From contig NZ_CP152276.1 in NCBI RefSeq assembly GCF_038719015.1, forward strand, positions 2,027,501 through 2,091,500: DNA of 64,000 nt, in the 5' to 3' direction. Every line of letters starts with the position of its first letter. Positions within the stretch are counted from its first letter, which is position 1. A program made the position numbers and the translations under genes. Shown here one piece after another: positions 25,624 to 33,952 of this stretch. The notes under the pieces are model-generated. The model was not told where the DNA came from and ran no database searches. It saw only the letters and a program-made list of their open reading frames with translations. Source of the stretch: Nguyenibacter vanlangensis (GTDB lineage Bacteria; Pseudomonadota; Alphaproteobacteria; Acetobacterales; Acetobacteraceae).

Positions 25624-26589
25624 CTAGCGGGGAAGCAGGGATTGGGGCTGTCCCGGCTGCGGCTGATCCGGACCGGGTTGCGGCGCCGCGGGCTGATCCT
25701 GCGGCGTGTCGGGTGTCGGCGGGGGCAGCAGGGACAATGGCGCCCCCTTGCCCGAGCCGCCTCCCCCGTCCATGCCCGCCTGATACGGCGTCGGCGGGGG
25801 CAGGGCCTGATGCTGGCCCGCAATCGCCGGCGGTGCAACAGGCATCGACGACGGCTGCGATGCAACAGGCATCGACGGCGGCGGCGATGTGTCGCCCTCG
25901 TCCGGCGGGACCAGGGAGAGGGGCTGCCCGCCCGATGCCGGCGCGGCGGGGCGCGCGGGGGCGGCCGCGGCCGGAGACGGCACGGCGACGGACGGGGTAG
26001 CGGACGGCGGGATATTGGGCGGCGCCGCGGCAGTGGGAGCGGCACTGGGGGGAGCCGCGCCGGGGGCCGTGTTCGGAGTCGCGCCCGGGGCTGCCCCCGC
26101 GTCCGGGGCCGGGGTGGCGTCCGCGGTGACGGGCGGGGTCAGGGGCGGCGGCGTGGGGGCCGTCGTCGCGCCGTCGCAGCCCGTGAGCTGGACGGTATAG
26201 ACCGGGTCCTGGAACACGCCGAGGAACGGTTCCTGCGCCAGCATCCAGCCATCGAAGCCCGGGCCGTCCTGCCGCGCGTCGCGGACCGAGACCCATGCCG
26301 CCGCATCGGGCGCCAGCGTCGCCGGACGGTCGCGGCAGGCGCCGACATGGATGGTGAGCGCCTTGTAGGTCGCGTCCTGCCCCACGGGGACGGTCAGGAC
26401 CTGCACGTGGGAATCCAGCGTGTCGAGGACCCGGATCGTGGCGCTGGACCGCCCCTGCCAGGTATCGGGCGGGTAGATCAGCGGCGGGTTGACGATTTCG
26501 GCGGCCCGCGCGGTACCCTGGAGGGACGCGACCCCGTGACAGGAAAGGGCGGCCAGCACCGCCAGGCGAACGATGGCGGCGTGTCTCAC
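25624..26589 (-). CDS. Exported DUF2155 protein with long Pro/Ala-rich C-terminal tail
   Basis: The 321-residue protein has a signal peptide (about 1-28, ending TARA-AEI) and a DUF2155 domain at about 30-145. That domain includes IRVLDTLDSHVQVLTVPVG, GACRDRP and FDGWMLAQEPFLGVFQDPVYTVQL with two conserved Cys (ACRD and GCDG). DUF2155 proteins are periplasmic alphaproteobacterial proteins near complex I accessory genes, of unknown function. The rest (about 155-321) is low-complexity Pro/Ala/Gln with repeated short PSMPVA-like units, absent from ordinary members. The GTG start overlaps the stop of the upstream small gene. Confidence 0.8.
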   Translation of the reverse strand: MRHAAIVRLAVLAALSCHGVASLQGTARAAEIVNPPLIYPPDTWQGRSSATIRVLDTLDSHVQVLTVPVGQDATYKALTIHVGACRDRPATLAPDAAAWVSVRDARQDGPGFDGWMLAQEPFLGVFQDPVYTVQLTGCDGATTAPTPPPLTPPVTADATPAPDAGAAPGATPNTAPGAAPPSAAPTAAAPPNIPPSATPSVAVPSPAAAAPARPAAPASGGQPLSLVPPDEGDTSPPPSMPVASQPSSMPVAPPAIAGQHQALPPPTPYQAGMDGGGGSGKGAPLSLLPPPTPDTPQDQPAAPQPGPDQPQPGQPQSLLPR

Positions 26590-26810
26590 GCTTTGGGGCT
26601 TTGCAATGCGGACACGATTCCGTGGATGACCTGCTTCATTTCCTGCGCGTCGACGCCGATCAGCACCGCGTCCTCGAAGGCGTCGCGCATGACCTCGCAC
26701 AATTCCCGGTAATTCTCGGCCAGGACGCGCAGCTTGTCCTGGCACGAGACCGGGCTGCCATCGGGCTGGCGCCAGATGGCGGGCGGCGGCGGCAGGGCCC
26801 CGTCGCTCAT
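26586..26810 (-). CDS. Small conserved-looking protein of unknown function (74 aa)
   Basis: The frame starts with an ATG overlapping the MlaD stop (ATGA) and ends overlapping the DUF2155 GTG start (GTGA), which is strong evidence that it is translated. After a Pro-rich start (residues 6-11) and an early Trp, residues 24-70 look helical (DKLRVLAENYRELCEVMRDA, then HGIVSALQSP). No signal peptide or membrane segment is seen. I do not recognise the family. Confidence 0.7.
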   Translation of the reverse strand: MSDGALPPPPAIWRQPDGSPVSCQDKLRVLAENYRELCEVMRDAFEDAVLIGVDAQEMKQVIHGIVSALQSPKA

Positions 26811-27358
26811 TGCGGGGAGTCCCCCCCCGGCTGCCCGGCCGGGGGGGCGGTCCCGCCCTGGGTGGCCCGCTGCTGGTTCGCCTTCGTCATGGAATCGGTC
26901 ACAGAGAAGATGAAACGGCTGAGCAACTGTTCCAGGCTGATCGACCCCTGGGTCTGCGCGATTTCCGCCCCGGGGCGCAGGATGGCGTCGTTTCCGCCGG
27001 GAGACAGCGCGATATATTTGCCGCCCAGCAGGCTGTCGCTGGTGATAATCGCGGCGCTGTCGGTCGGCAGGCGGATGTCGGGGCGCACGGTGAAGGTCAC
27101 CTGTGCCTTGTAGCTGGCGGGATCGACCCGTTCGGCGACCACCTGGCCCACCGTCACCCCGGCCAGGCGCACGTCCGACCCCACCGACAGCCCGTCGATA
27201 TGGGCGAAGGAGGCCCCAAGCCGGTAGCCGTTTTCGTGCCGGTGGCCCTTGTCGACCACGGCGAAGGCCAGCAGGCCGCCCAGCAGGACGAGGACCCCGC
27301 ACCCGGCGGCAAGTTCGGCCGGGTTTCGGCCCCCTCTGACTGGAACCGCACTCACCAT
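26807..27358 (-). CDS. mlaD: MlaD family lipid-transport protein (MCE domain)
   Basis: The 183-residue protein has one N-terminal membrane anchor (LAAGCGVLVLLGGLLAFAVV) and an MCE domain. The visible MCE blocks are GYRLGASFAHIDGLSVGSDVRLAGVTVGQV and the LLGGKYIALSPGG motif. MlaD forms the periplasmic hexamer of the MlaFEDB ABC transporter that moves phospholipids between outer and inner membranes. No mlaF/mlaE lies beside it here. The ATG at 27358 was chosen; an upstream ATG is also in frame. It is translationally coupled to the 74-residue gene and DUF2155. Confidence 0.85.
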   Translation of the reverse strand: MVSAVPVRGGRNPAELAAGCGVLVLLGGLLAFAVVDKGHRHENGYRLGASFAHIDGLSVGSDVRLAGVTVGQVVAERVDPASYKAQVTFTVRPDIRLPTDSAAIITSDSLLGGKYIALSPGGNDAILRPGAEIAQTQGSISLEQLLSRFIFSVTDSMTKANQQRATQGGTAPPAGQPGGDSPQ

Positions 27359-27599
27359 CTGAATCGCATCCCTTCTGGGCATCCCTGTCTGGGGCATCCC
27401 TGCTGGAGGGGCCCGCCGGCTGGGGATCCTATAAAAGGAAACGCCCCTGCCTTGCTCCGTTCCGCTGCATTCTATCGGCGCCGGCATCCCGTGAACAGGG
27501 GCCGGCTGCCGCTATGCTGGAGCATCGAAATCTGGCCGGAATATGGTCGGCATTATCCTGGCGGGCGCCGGAAGCGGGTGCCGCCGTGGCGGCCGGGCG

Positions 27600-27968
27600 T
27601 CAGGACTCGGGGAACCAGGCCTGATAATCGCTGGTCGAGGGGGCGCGCCGGCCGCCGCGATAATCGCTGCCGGGCGGGCGATACGCCTCGATCGTGCCGG
27701 TGCGGTTGGGCTGATAGGGCAGTTGCCAGGGCTGGCGGGCGCTTTCGGGCAGGGGCGCGTCCTCGACATGGTGCAGCCAGCCCCACCATTCCGGCGGCAC
27801 GGCGGACGCGTCCTCGCCCTTGCGGTAGATCACCCAGCGTTCGTGGCGCTTCAGTCCGCCGCCGGTCCGATTCGCCGTCCGCGCTTCGTAATAGCAGCGG
27901 CCGTCGGCGTCCTTGCCGACCAGGCGGCCCTTGAATTTGGTGTAGATCCGGGTGCCGAGATTTGCCAT
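27600..27968 (-). CDS. NDUFA12-like NADH:ubiquinone oxidoreductase accessory subunit
   Basis: The 122-residue protein matches NDUFA12 (B17.2), the accessory subunit of alphaproteobacterial complex I. The signature GRLVGKDADGRCYYEAR, HERWVIYRKGEDASAVPPEWWGWLHH and the proline-rich C-terminal region ending in WFP are present. It should sit on the peripheral arm near the 4Fe-4S subunits. It is commonly grouped with DUF2155 genes, as here with mlaD between. The ATG at 27968 is favoured by homology; a longer start exists without a ribosome site. Confidence 0.9.
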   Translation of the reverse strand: MANLGTRIYTKFKGRLVGKDADGRCYYEARTANRTGGGLKRHERWVIYRKGEDASAVPPEWWGWLHHVEDAPLPESARQPWQLPYQPNRTGTIEAYRPPGSDYRGGRRAPSTSDYQAWFPES

Positions 27969-28154
27969 GGCCGGATGGTAGCGCCATCTTTCGCCCATGG
28001 TCCATCCCGCCCGGGCGCATCGCGACCTCACATGTCCGGCATTGCGGGAACCGGGGAGTTATCCCCCATATCCACAATATACAGTGGTCTGTATAGCGGT
28101 GGCCCTACCATATGCGGCTTTCACCGGGCGGCGCGGCGTGCCTAGACTGCCGCC

Positions 28155-29726
28155 ATGACAGCCCGTAGCCATTGGAACGGCATCCGCATGCGCAGCGTGC
28201 AGGCTGCCGCCGACCCGGACGACGCCCCGCGCGCCGTCACCCTGCCCGTCGACTGGGACGACGAGGCGGCGTCGGCGCTGGTCCGGCTGGCCCGGGGCCA
28301 GGGGCCGATCCGCCTGGCGACCGAGGCCGCGCGCTGGATCGACGAGCTGGCCCAGGGGCCGCATCTGGCCCAGGCGCGGTCGCTGTCCTGTCTGCTGATG
28401 CTGCGCCAGGCGGCGCCGACCGAGTCGCTGTGGACCGGCGAGCATGACCGCCGCCCGGGCTTTGTCGTGAATCTGTGCGGCTTCGTGCAGGCGGGCACGG
28501 GCTTCCTGGCCGAGGATTTCGTCGCCGCGCTGCGCCTGCTGTGCCTGATGCTGCGCGACGTGGCGCAGCGGCGCGCGCCGCTGCGCAATGGGGAACTGCC
28601 CTTTCCGCCGGTGCCGGCGCCGCAACCGGCCCGTGCGCGCAAGGGCCGTGCGCCGGCCGAGGACGACCCGATGCCCGTGCCGGCCGTCGCGGGCGACCTG
28701 CTGCTGACCAACCTGGATGCGTGCCTGGCGGCGCTGGGCCTGGATTATGACAGCGACGCGGCGCGCGACGTGGCCTGCAGCCTGGCGTCGCTGGCCACGC
28801 TGGTGGCGCATGAAGGCAGCGGGGCGGATGCGCTGCTGCTGCCGCCGGCGCGCTGCGCGGTGCCGGGCCTGGCGGAAACCGCCCGGGCCGTCTGGCGCGA
28901 GGCCGCCGTGGAGATCGCAACCCCGCTGCCGCGGATCTGCACCGGCTTTTCCACGCCAGGGCCGATCGACGCGCTGCTGGGCGCGGAATCCTGCGGCCTG
29001 GCGCCGATCTTCTCGCCCTTGCGGCCGGATGGGCGGCTGGCCGCCAGCACGCTGGCGCGGCTGGCCTGGCGGGGATTGACGCCCGAAGCCGCCTTTGCCG
29101 CCGCGCTGGCCGGCGAGGCGGTGCTGACCCTGCCGGACATCCAGGCCCACCAGGCCATGCATCGGGCGCTGACGGGATTCGTGGACCAGATGCCGGCCCG
29201 CCCCGACCCGGCCGCCCTGCCGCTGCGCCGGCGGCTGGCGCTGGAACGCGGCGTGCGGCGCCACCTGCCGGCCCGCCATGGCGGCTTTACCCAGAAGGCC
29301 AGCGTCGGCGGGCATCGGCTGTTCCTGCGCACCGGGGAGTACGAGGACGGCACGCTGGGGGAGATCGCACTGACGCCCGCGCGCGAAAGCGCGGTCGCCC
29401 GGGGGTTGATGGATGCGCTGGGCCAGGCCGTCAGCATCGGTTTGCAATATGGCGCGCCGCTGGATGATTATGTCGCGGCGTTCGCCTATACTCGGTTCGG
29501 CCCGGCGGGCACCGTCGAGGGCGATCCCGTGGCGGCCTATGCCACGTCGCTGCTGGATTATGCATTCCGGGCCTTGTCGGATGCCTATCTGGGCAACAGA
29601 CTGCCCGACGCCCCGCACCAGGACCCCGTCGCCGACGCCCCGTCGCCGATGCTGCCGCTGGACCTGCCCGCCGCGCCGGGCGAGACGCCCCCGCGGCGCG
29701 CCGGCCGGCTGAGGCTGGTGGGGTGA
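28155..29726 (+). CDS. Degenerate class II ribonucleotide reductase-like protein with NrdJ C-terminal (TSCPD-type) region
   Basis: The 523-residue protein resembles only the C-terminal half of adenosylcobalamin-dependent ribonucleotide reductase. The stretch GGHRLFLRTGEYEDG...LGEIA...ISIGLQYGAPLDDYV...TRFGPAGTVEGDPV...TSLLDYAFR (about 395-480) follows the NrdJ tail closely. LTNLDACLAALGLDYDSDAARDVA resembles the barrel end of NrdJ (normally LGYANLAALLMALGLPYDSDEGR-like). The B12-binding region, glycyl/thiyl-site Cys and CxxC tail are not seen. It is probably not a working reductase and could be a regulator or partner; function is inferred. Plus strand, divergent from NDUFA12. Confidence 0.7.
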   Translation: MTARSHWNGIRMRSVQAAADPDDAPRAVTLPVDWDDEAASALVRLARGQGPIRLATEAARWIDELAQGPHLAQARSLSCLLMLRQAAPTESLWTGEHDRRPGFVVNLCGFVQAGTGFLAEDFVAALRLLCLMLRDVAQRRAPLRNGELPFPPVPAPQPARARKGRAPAEDDPMPVPAVAGDLLLTNLDACLAALGLDYDSDAARDVACSLASLATLVAHEGSGADALLLPPARCAVPGLAETARAVWREAAVEIATPLPRICTGFSTPGPIDALLGAESCGLAPIFSPLRPDGRLAASTLARLAWRGLTPEAAFAAALAGEAVLTLPDIQAHQAMHRALTGFVDQMPARPDPAALPLRRRLALERGVRRHLPARHGGFTQKASVGGHRLFLRTGEYEDGTLGEIALTPARESAVARGLMDALGQAVSIGLQYGAPLDDYVAAFAYTRFGPAGTVEGDPVAAYATSLLDYAFRALSDAYLGNRLPDAPHQDPVADAPSPMLPLDLPAAPGETPPRRAGRLRLVG

Positions 29727-29787
29727 GGCTGGCGGGATCAGCAGGCCACTAAGATATTGATTCCAGTGTCGAATACAGGAGTATCCC

Positions 29788-30255
29788 ATGATGGACAGCA
29801 CCCCCGAAGCCCGCCTGGACCAGCACGGTATCATCCTGCCCATTCCGCCGGCCCCGGTCGCGACCTATGTCGGCACTGCCGTCAGCGGGTCGCTGCTGGT
29901 CGTTTCGGGCCAGTTGCCGCTGGTCGACGGCAAGCTGTTCGCCACCGGCAAGCTGGGCGCGGACGTGGCGACCGAAATCGGGGTCGAGGCCGCCCGCTAT
30001 TGCATGATCAACATCATCGCCCAGGTCCGCGCGGCGGTCGGCGACCTGTCGCGGGTGCGGCGCGTGGTGCGGCTGGGCGGGTTCATCGCCTGCGTACCCA
30101 GCTTTACCCAGCATGCCGCCGTCATGAACGGAGCATCGGACCTGGCGGTCGCCATTTTCGGCGAGGCGGGGCGCCATGCGCGCTCGACCATCGGGGTGCC
30201 GTCGCTGCCGCTGGACGCGGCGGTCGAGGTCGAAGGCCTGTTCGAGATCGGCTGA
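29788..30255 (+). CDS. RidA family protein (second copy)
   Basis: This 155-residue YjgF/RidA-family protein is longer than the copy at 2587 and belongs to the YjgH/AtzF-like larger group. It has VSGSLLVVSGQLP, the arginine in GRHARSTIGVPSLPLDAAVEVE and the acidic terminus. The ATG at 29788 has GGAG upstream. It is followed at 13 bases by the FemAB-like gene on the same strand. Enamine/imine deaminase activity is likely from the conserved arginine but unproven. Confidence 0.85.
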   Translation: MMDSTPEARLDQHGIILPIPPAPVATYVGTAVSGSLLVVSGQLPLVDGKLFATGKLGADVATEIGVEAARYCMINIIAQVRAAVGDLSRVRRVVRLGGFIACVPSFTQHAAVMNGASDLAVAIFGEAGRHARSTIGVPSLPLDAAVEVEGLFEIG

Positions 30256-30268
30256 GGGGCGCCCGCCG

Positions 30269-31441
30269 ATGGCCGCCCGTTCCATGGCTGACCTGACGCT
30301 GAGCCTGCATCGCGCGATCGCCGAGATTCCGGCGGCCGAATGGGATGATTGCGCCGGCGCGGACAATCCGTTCGTCAGCCATGCCTTTCTCTCGGCGCTG
30401 GAAGAGAGCGGGTCGACCGGGCCGCGCACCGGCTGGCTGCCGCAGCATGCGGCGATCCGCGGCAAGGACGGGCGGCTGCTGGCCGCGGCCCCGCTTTATG
30501 CCAAGTCCCATTCCTATGGCGAATATGTGTTCGACCAGTCCTGGGCCCAGGCGCTGGAGCGGGCCGGAGGGGCGTACTATCCCAAATTGCAGGTCGCGGT
30601 GCCGTTTTCGCCGGTGCCGGGGCCGCGTCTGCTGGTCCGCGCGGGCGCGGCCGATGTTCCGGCGCTGCGCAGTGCGCTGATCGGCGCGCTGCGCCAGGCG
30701 TGCGGGGCGCTGGAGCTGTCCTCGGTCCATGCGACGTTCTGCACGGCGGAGGAGCATGAGGCATTCGGCCGGGCCGGCTGGCTGCTGCGCCAGGGCATGC
30801 AGTTTCATTGGGACAATCGCGGCTATCGCGATTTCGACGATTTCCTGGCCGCGCTGTCGTCGCGCAAGCGCAAGGTGCTGAAGCGCGAGCGGCGCGACGC
30901 CAATGCGTGCGGCCTGACCTTTCGCACGCTGCGCGGCGGGGCGATCACGCCCGAGATCTGGGCCCATTTCTATCGGTTTTATACCTCGACCGTCGATCGT
31001 AAATGGGGCAGCGCCTATCTGACGCCGGAATTCTTTCCGCTGCTGTCCGAGCGGCTGGGCGAGCGGGTGGTGCTGATGCTGGCCGAACGCGACGGCGCGC
31101 CGGTGGCCGGGGCGCTGAACCTGATGGGCGCGGACGCGCTGTATGGCCGCAACTGGGGGTGCGACGGCGAGTACCCGTTCCTGCATTTCGAGCTGTGCTA
31201 TTACCGCGCGATCGAGTTCGCGATCGCGCACGGGCTGGCGCGGGTCGAGGCCGGGGCGCAGGGCGAGCACAAGATCCAGCGGGGCTATCGCCCCTGCCCG
31301 ACCTATTCCGCGCACTGGATCGAGCATCCGGGCCTGCGGTCGGCGGTCGGGGATGTCCTGGCCCGCGAGCGCGCGCATGTTCTGGGCGAGATGGCCGAGC
31401 TGGATGCCCTGTCGCCGTACCGGGCGGTGGACGATGCGTGA
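30269..31441 (+). CDS. FemAB-like/DUF482 GNAT-fold protein
   Basis: This 390-residue protein belongs to the DUF482 (PF04339) peptidoglycan-type acyltransferase family related to FemX/FemAB. Recognisable parts are NPFVSHAFLSALEESG, the KSHSYGEYVFDQSWAQA block, SSRKRKVLKRERRDA and the late AGAQGEHKIQRGYRPCPTYSAHW. FemX-like enzymes move amino acids from aminoacyl-tRNA to muropeptide precursors, but bacterial DUF482 members have no assigned substrate. The ATG at 30269 has GAGGGG upstream. Confidence 0.8.
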   Translation: MAARSMADLTLSLHRAIAEIPAAEWDDCAGADNPFVSHAFLSALEESGSTGPRTGWLPQHAAIRGKDGRLLAAAPLYAKSHSYGEYVFDQSWAQALERAGGAYYPKLQVAVPFSPVPGPRLLVRAGAADVPALRSALIGALRQACGALELSSVHATFCTAEEHEAFGRAGWLLRQGMQFHWDNRGYRDFDDFLAALSSRKRKVLKRERRDANACGLTFRTLRGGAITPEIWAHFYRFYTSTVDRKWGSAYLTPEFFPLLSERLGERVVLMLAERDGAPVAGALNLMGADALYGRNWGCDGEYPFLHFELCYYRAIEFAIAHGLARVEAGAQGEHKIQRGYRPCPTYSAHWIEHPGLRSAVGDVLARERAHVLGEMAELDALSPYRAVDDA

Positions 31442-31470
31442 CGGGCGGCGCCTGGTACCCAGCCGCCTGA

Positions 31471-31612
31471 AGGCGAGGGCGCTGCCCTCGACCCGCAAGG
31501 GGTCGCGGACCCCTTGACCCCGATTCGTCGATACCCGATTCCTCGATAACGAATGGTTTCCAAAGGCGTCGCCTTTGGCGGGGCGCGGGGCGGCGCACCG
31601 AAGGTGCGATCG
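31471..31612 (-). repeat. Four-hairpin intergenic repeat, copy A (inverted orientation)
   Basis: Four consecutive hairpins can be drawn: CGAGGGC/GCCCTCG (31474-31490), AAGGGGTC/GACCCCTT (31497-31515), CCAAAGGC/GCCTTTGG (31560-31578) and CGCACC/GGTGCG (31594-31608). Reverse-complemented, the order and spacing match the two plus-strand copies at 46.99 and 48.28 kb. Several stem pairs differ from the other copies in a compensating way. It lies between the FemAB-like gene and the MFS gene, just upstream of the latter. Confidence 0.85.
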
Positions 31613-31619
31613 GGGTCCA

Positions 31620-32903
31620 ATGGCAGACGAAGGCTTGATGACGCTCGCCCTTGCCGCGGATGCCGATACGGGCGGGGACCGTTCGCCTCGGCGGCGGCAT
31701 CGCGCCGTGCTTGCCCTGTGCGCGCTCAATTTCTTCATGGCGGACGTGCAGGCGGGGATCGGCCCTTTCCTTGGCGTGTTCCTCCAGCGCCATGGGTGGG
31801 AGACCGGCCCCATCGGGTCCGTCATGACCGCCGGGGGGATCGCCGGCATGCTGGCGGCGATCCCGACCGGAGCGTTCATCGACCACACGCGGCGAAAGCG
31901 TCTGGTCGTGATCGTCACGGGCCTGTGCACCGTCCTGGCTTCATTCCTGTTGCTGTTGTCGCAGTCCGCGATCGTCGTGACGCTGAGCCAGCTTGCGACG
32001 GCCGTTGCGGGCGCCGCGATCGGACCGGCGATGGCCGGCATGACGCTCGGCATCGTGCGTCAAAAGGGTTTCAACGCCCAGATGGGACGCAACCAGGCCT
32101 GGAACCATGCCGGGAACATGGCCGGCGCGGGCCTGTCCGGCTGGTTCGGCTGGCGCTTCGGACTGCCGGCGATCTTTTTTCTCTCTGCTGCTTTCGGCGT
32201 GCTTGCCATTGCCTCGGTGCTGGCCGTCCCGGAAACATCCATCGATCATCGGGCGGCGCGCGGACTGGAGGACGGCACGGACCATGATTCCGAAACTCGG
32301 GCCGAGGGCCTGAGATCGTTTCTCCACCACAAGCCCCTGCTGGTCCTGGCGGTGTGCCTGTGCTGCTTTCACCTCGGCAATGCCGCGATGCTGCCGCTCT
32401 ATGGCATGGCGGTGGTCAGCGCGGGCAAGGGCGATCCCGCCATGTTCACGGCGACGACCGTCGTCGTGGCCCAGGCCGTGATGATTGTCGTCAGCCTGCT
32501 GGCCATGCGTCTCGCCGCACGGCGCGGTTACTGGATCGTGCTGCTCGTCTCCTTTGCGGCGCTTCCGCTGCGCGGCGTGCTTGCGGGCAGTTTTATCCAG
32601 CATTGGGGCGTATGGCCGGTGCAGATGCTCGACGGGATCGGCGCGGGGCTGCAAAGCGTCGCCGTCCCCGGTCTGGTCGCGCGTCTGCTCCGCGGAACCG
32701 GACGCGTCAATGTCGGTCTCGGCATGGTCATGACCGCCCAGGGGGTCGGCGCCGGCCTGTCGCCCGCCCTGGGCGGTTGGCTTGCGGAGGCTTTGGGATA
32801 TTCGTCCGCGTTCTACACGCTCGGGTGCATTGCCGTTCCGTCACTTCTGCTCTGGATCGGGTTCGGCGCGACCGTGCGCGCGGCGAGCAGGAATGCTGCA
32901 TGA
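31620..32903 (+). CDS. MFS transporter
   Basis: The 427-residue protein has about twelve hydrophobic segments in two halves. The central cytoplasmic loop around RAARGLEDGTDHDSETRAEGLRSFLH separates them. The loop between helices 2 and 3 has the FIDHTRRKRL motif. It should be a major-facilitator exporter, drug-efflux-like. Two starts are possible: ATG 31620 (no clear ribosome site) or ATG 31638 (GAAGG five bases upstream). Its upstream region is repeat copy A. It is convergent with the NmrA gene. Confidence 0.85.
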   Translation: MADEGLMTLALAADADTGGDRSPRRRHRAVLALCALNFFMADVQAGIGPFLGVFLQRHGWETGPIGSVMTAGGIAGMLAAIPTGAFIDHTRRKRLVVIVTGLCTVLASFLLLLSQSAIVVTLSQLATAVAGAAIGPAMAGMTLGIVRQKGFNAQMGRNQAWNHAGNMAGAGLSGWFGWRFGLPAIFFLSAAFGVLAIASVLAVPETSIDHRAARGLEDGTDHDSETRAEGLRSFLHHKPLLVLAVCLCCFHLGNAAMLPLYGMAVVSAGKGDPAMFTATTVVVAQAVMIVVSLLAMRLAARRGYWIVLLVSFAALPLRGVLAGSFIQHWGVWPVQMLDGIGAGLQSVAVPGLVARLLRGTGRVNVGLGMVMTAQGVGAGLSPALGGWLAEALGYSSAFYTLGCIAVPSLLLWIGFGATVRAASRNAA

Positions 32904-32953
32904 GGACCACGATCCAGCCGCGCGCCCGCTCCTGATCGGGGGATGGTGCGTGT

Positions 32954-33832
32954 TCAGCCTTTCGCCCACTGGGCGGCGGCGTCCCTGGCGAAGGAGGCGT
33001 ATGCGCGCGGCGCGCGGCCGAGCAATCGGGTGAGGCGCGCGACGTCGTCCGGGGTCGCCGCCGCGCCGTCGGCCTGGTAGCGGGCGAACATCAGGCGCAG
33101 GTCGAGCGCATGCCAGGCGGGCAGCATGGTTCGGAGGCGCTGTTCCATCATGCCGAGATCGTCGCCGCCGTAGCGGATGGGACGGCCGAGCGCCTTGCGC
33201 CAGATCGCGGCGATCTCCTCGCCGGTCAGGCTGTCCGGACCGACCAGTTCATAGGTCTCGCGGCCGAGCGGCGCGGCGGCATGTTCCCGGCGCGCGAGTT
33301 CGATCGCCGCGGCCTCGCCGATGTCGCGGATATCGACCATCGAGATGCCCTTCGCGCCGATCGGCGCGCCATAGGCGCCGAATGTCAGCAGCGGGTCCTT
33401 CTGGCGAAAATCGTTCTGGATGAAATAGGCCGGGCGCAGGATCGTGGCGGGAAGGTCGAGCGCGTCGATCATCCGCTCGACCGTGTATTTGCCGGCGAAA
33501 TGCGGCACGTCGGCATAGGCCGCGCCCTTGAACACCGACAGATAGACGATGCCCTTGACGCCGGACTCCCGGGCCACTGTCAGCGCCAGCATGGCCTGGG
33601 TCAGTTCGTCGGCGACGTTCGGAACCAGCAGGAACAGCGTGCTGATGCCCTGGAATGCCGCGCGCAGTGACTCCACGTCGCCGGGATCGCCGCGGACCGG
33701 GATCACGCCGGCGGGCAAGCGCGCCGTTTCGGGCGAACGGGTCATGGCGCGGACATCGACATTGCGGCCCTGCAGGTGGGCCAGGACCTGGGACCCGATG
33801 GTCCCTGTGCTGCCGGTTACCAAAATAGCCAT
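32954..33832 (-). CDS. NmrA-like NAD(P)-binding oxidoreductase
   Basis: The 292-residue atypical short-chain dehydrogenase has the NAD(P)-binding LVTGSTGTIGSQVLAHL at the N-terminus. It resembles the NmrA/quinone oxidoreductase-like family (QorB-type), with ATILRPAYFIQNDFR near the middle and a C-terminal helical substrate domain. The GAGGAG ribosome site is eight bases before the ATG and lies inside a 10-bp inverted repeat. It is divergent from a LysR regulator 120 bases away, so it is the likely target. Substrate unknown. Confidence 0.87.
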   Translation of the reverse strand: MAILVTGSTGTIGSQVLAHLQGRNVDVRAMTRSPETARLPAGVIPVRGDPGDVESLRAAFQGISTLFLLVPNVADELTQAMLALTVARESGVKGIVYLSVFKGAAYADVPHFAGKYTVERMIDALDLPATILRPAYFIQNDFRQKDPLLTFGAYGAPIGAKGISMVDIRDIGEAAAIELARREHAAAPLGRETYELVGPDSLTGEEIAAIWRKALGRPIRYGGDDLGMMEQRLRTMLPAWHALDLRLMFARYQADGAAATPDDVARLTRLLGRAPRAYASFARDAAAQWAKG

Positions 33833-33840
33833 TTTGAAAG

Positions 33841-33879
33841 CTCCTCGAGAGGTTGCGAGCGGTTGTGCGTCTCGAGGAG
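33841..33879. promoter_or_regulatory. 10-bp inverted repeat in the NmrA-LysR divergent region
   Basis: CTCCTCGAGA (33841-33850) and TCTCGAGGAG (33870-33879) are perfect reverse complements 19 bases apart. The left arm contains the NmrA gene ribosome site on the minus strand. It could be a LysR operator or an RNA stem that hides the start. A further short match near 33900-33950 (TTCC...GGAAC) is too weak to call. Confidence 0.5.
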
Positions 33880-33952
33880 AGAGATATTCGTTCCATTACC
33901 GGAGGGGAGATGGCATTTTTGAGATTGTCCGTCTCATTATCGGAACAGCGTG

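Noticed and set aside
28059..29843. A 594-codon open frame antisense to the NrdJ-like gene
   Set aside because: It is a shadow frame of high-G+C coding sequence; it is Arg/Gln/His-rich with no domain, and the opposite strand has clear homology.
30122..32053. A 643-codon minus-strand open frame over the RidA, FemAB-like and MFS genes
   Set aside because: Crosses three recognisable genes and the structured repeat; no domain seen.
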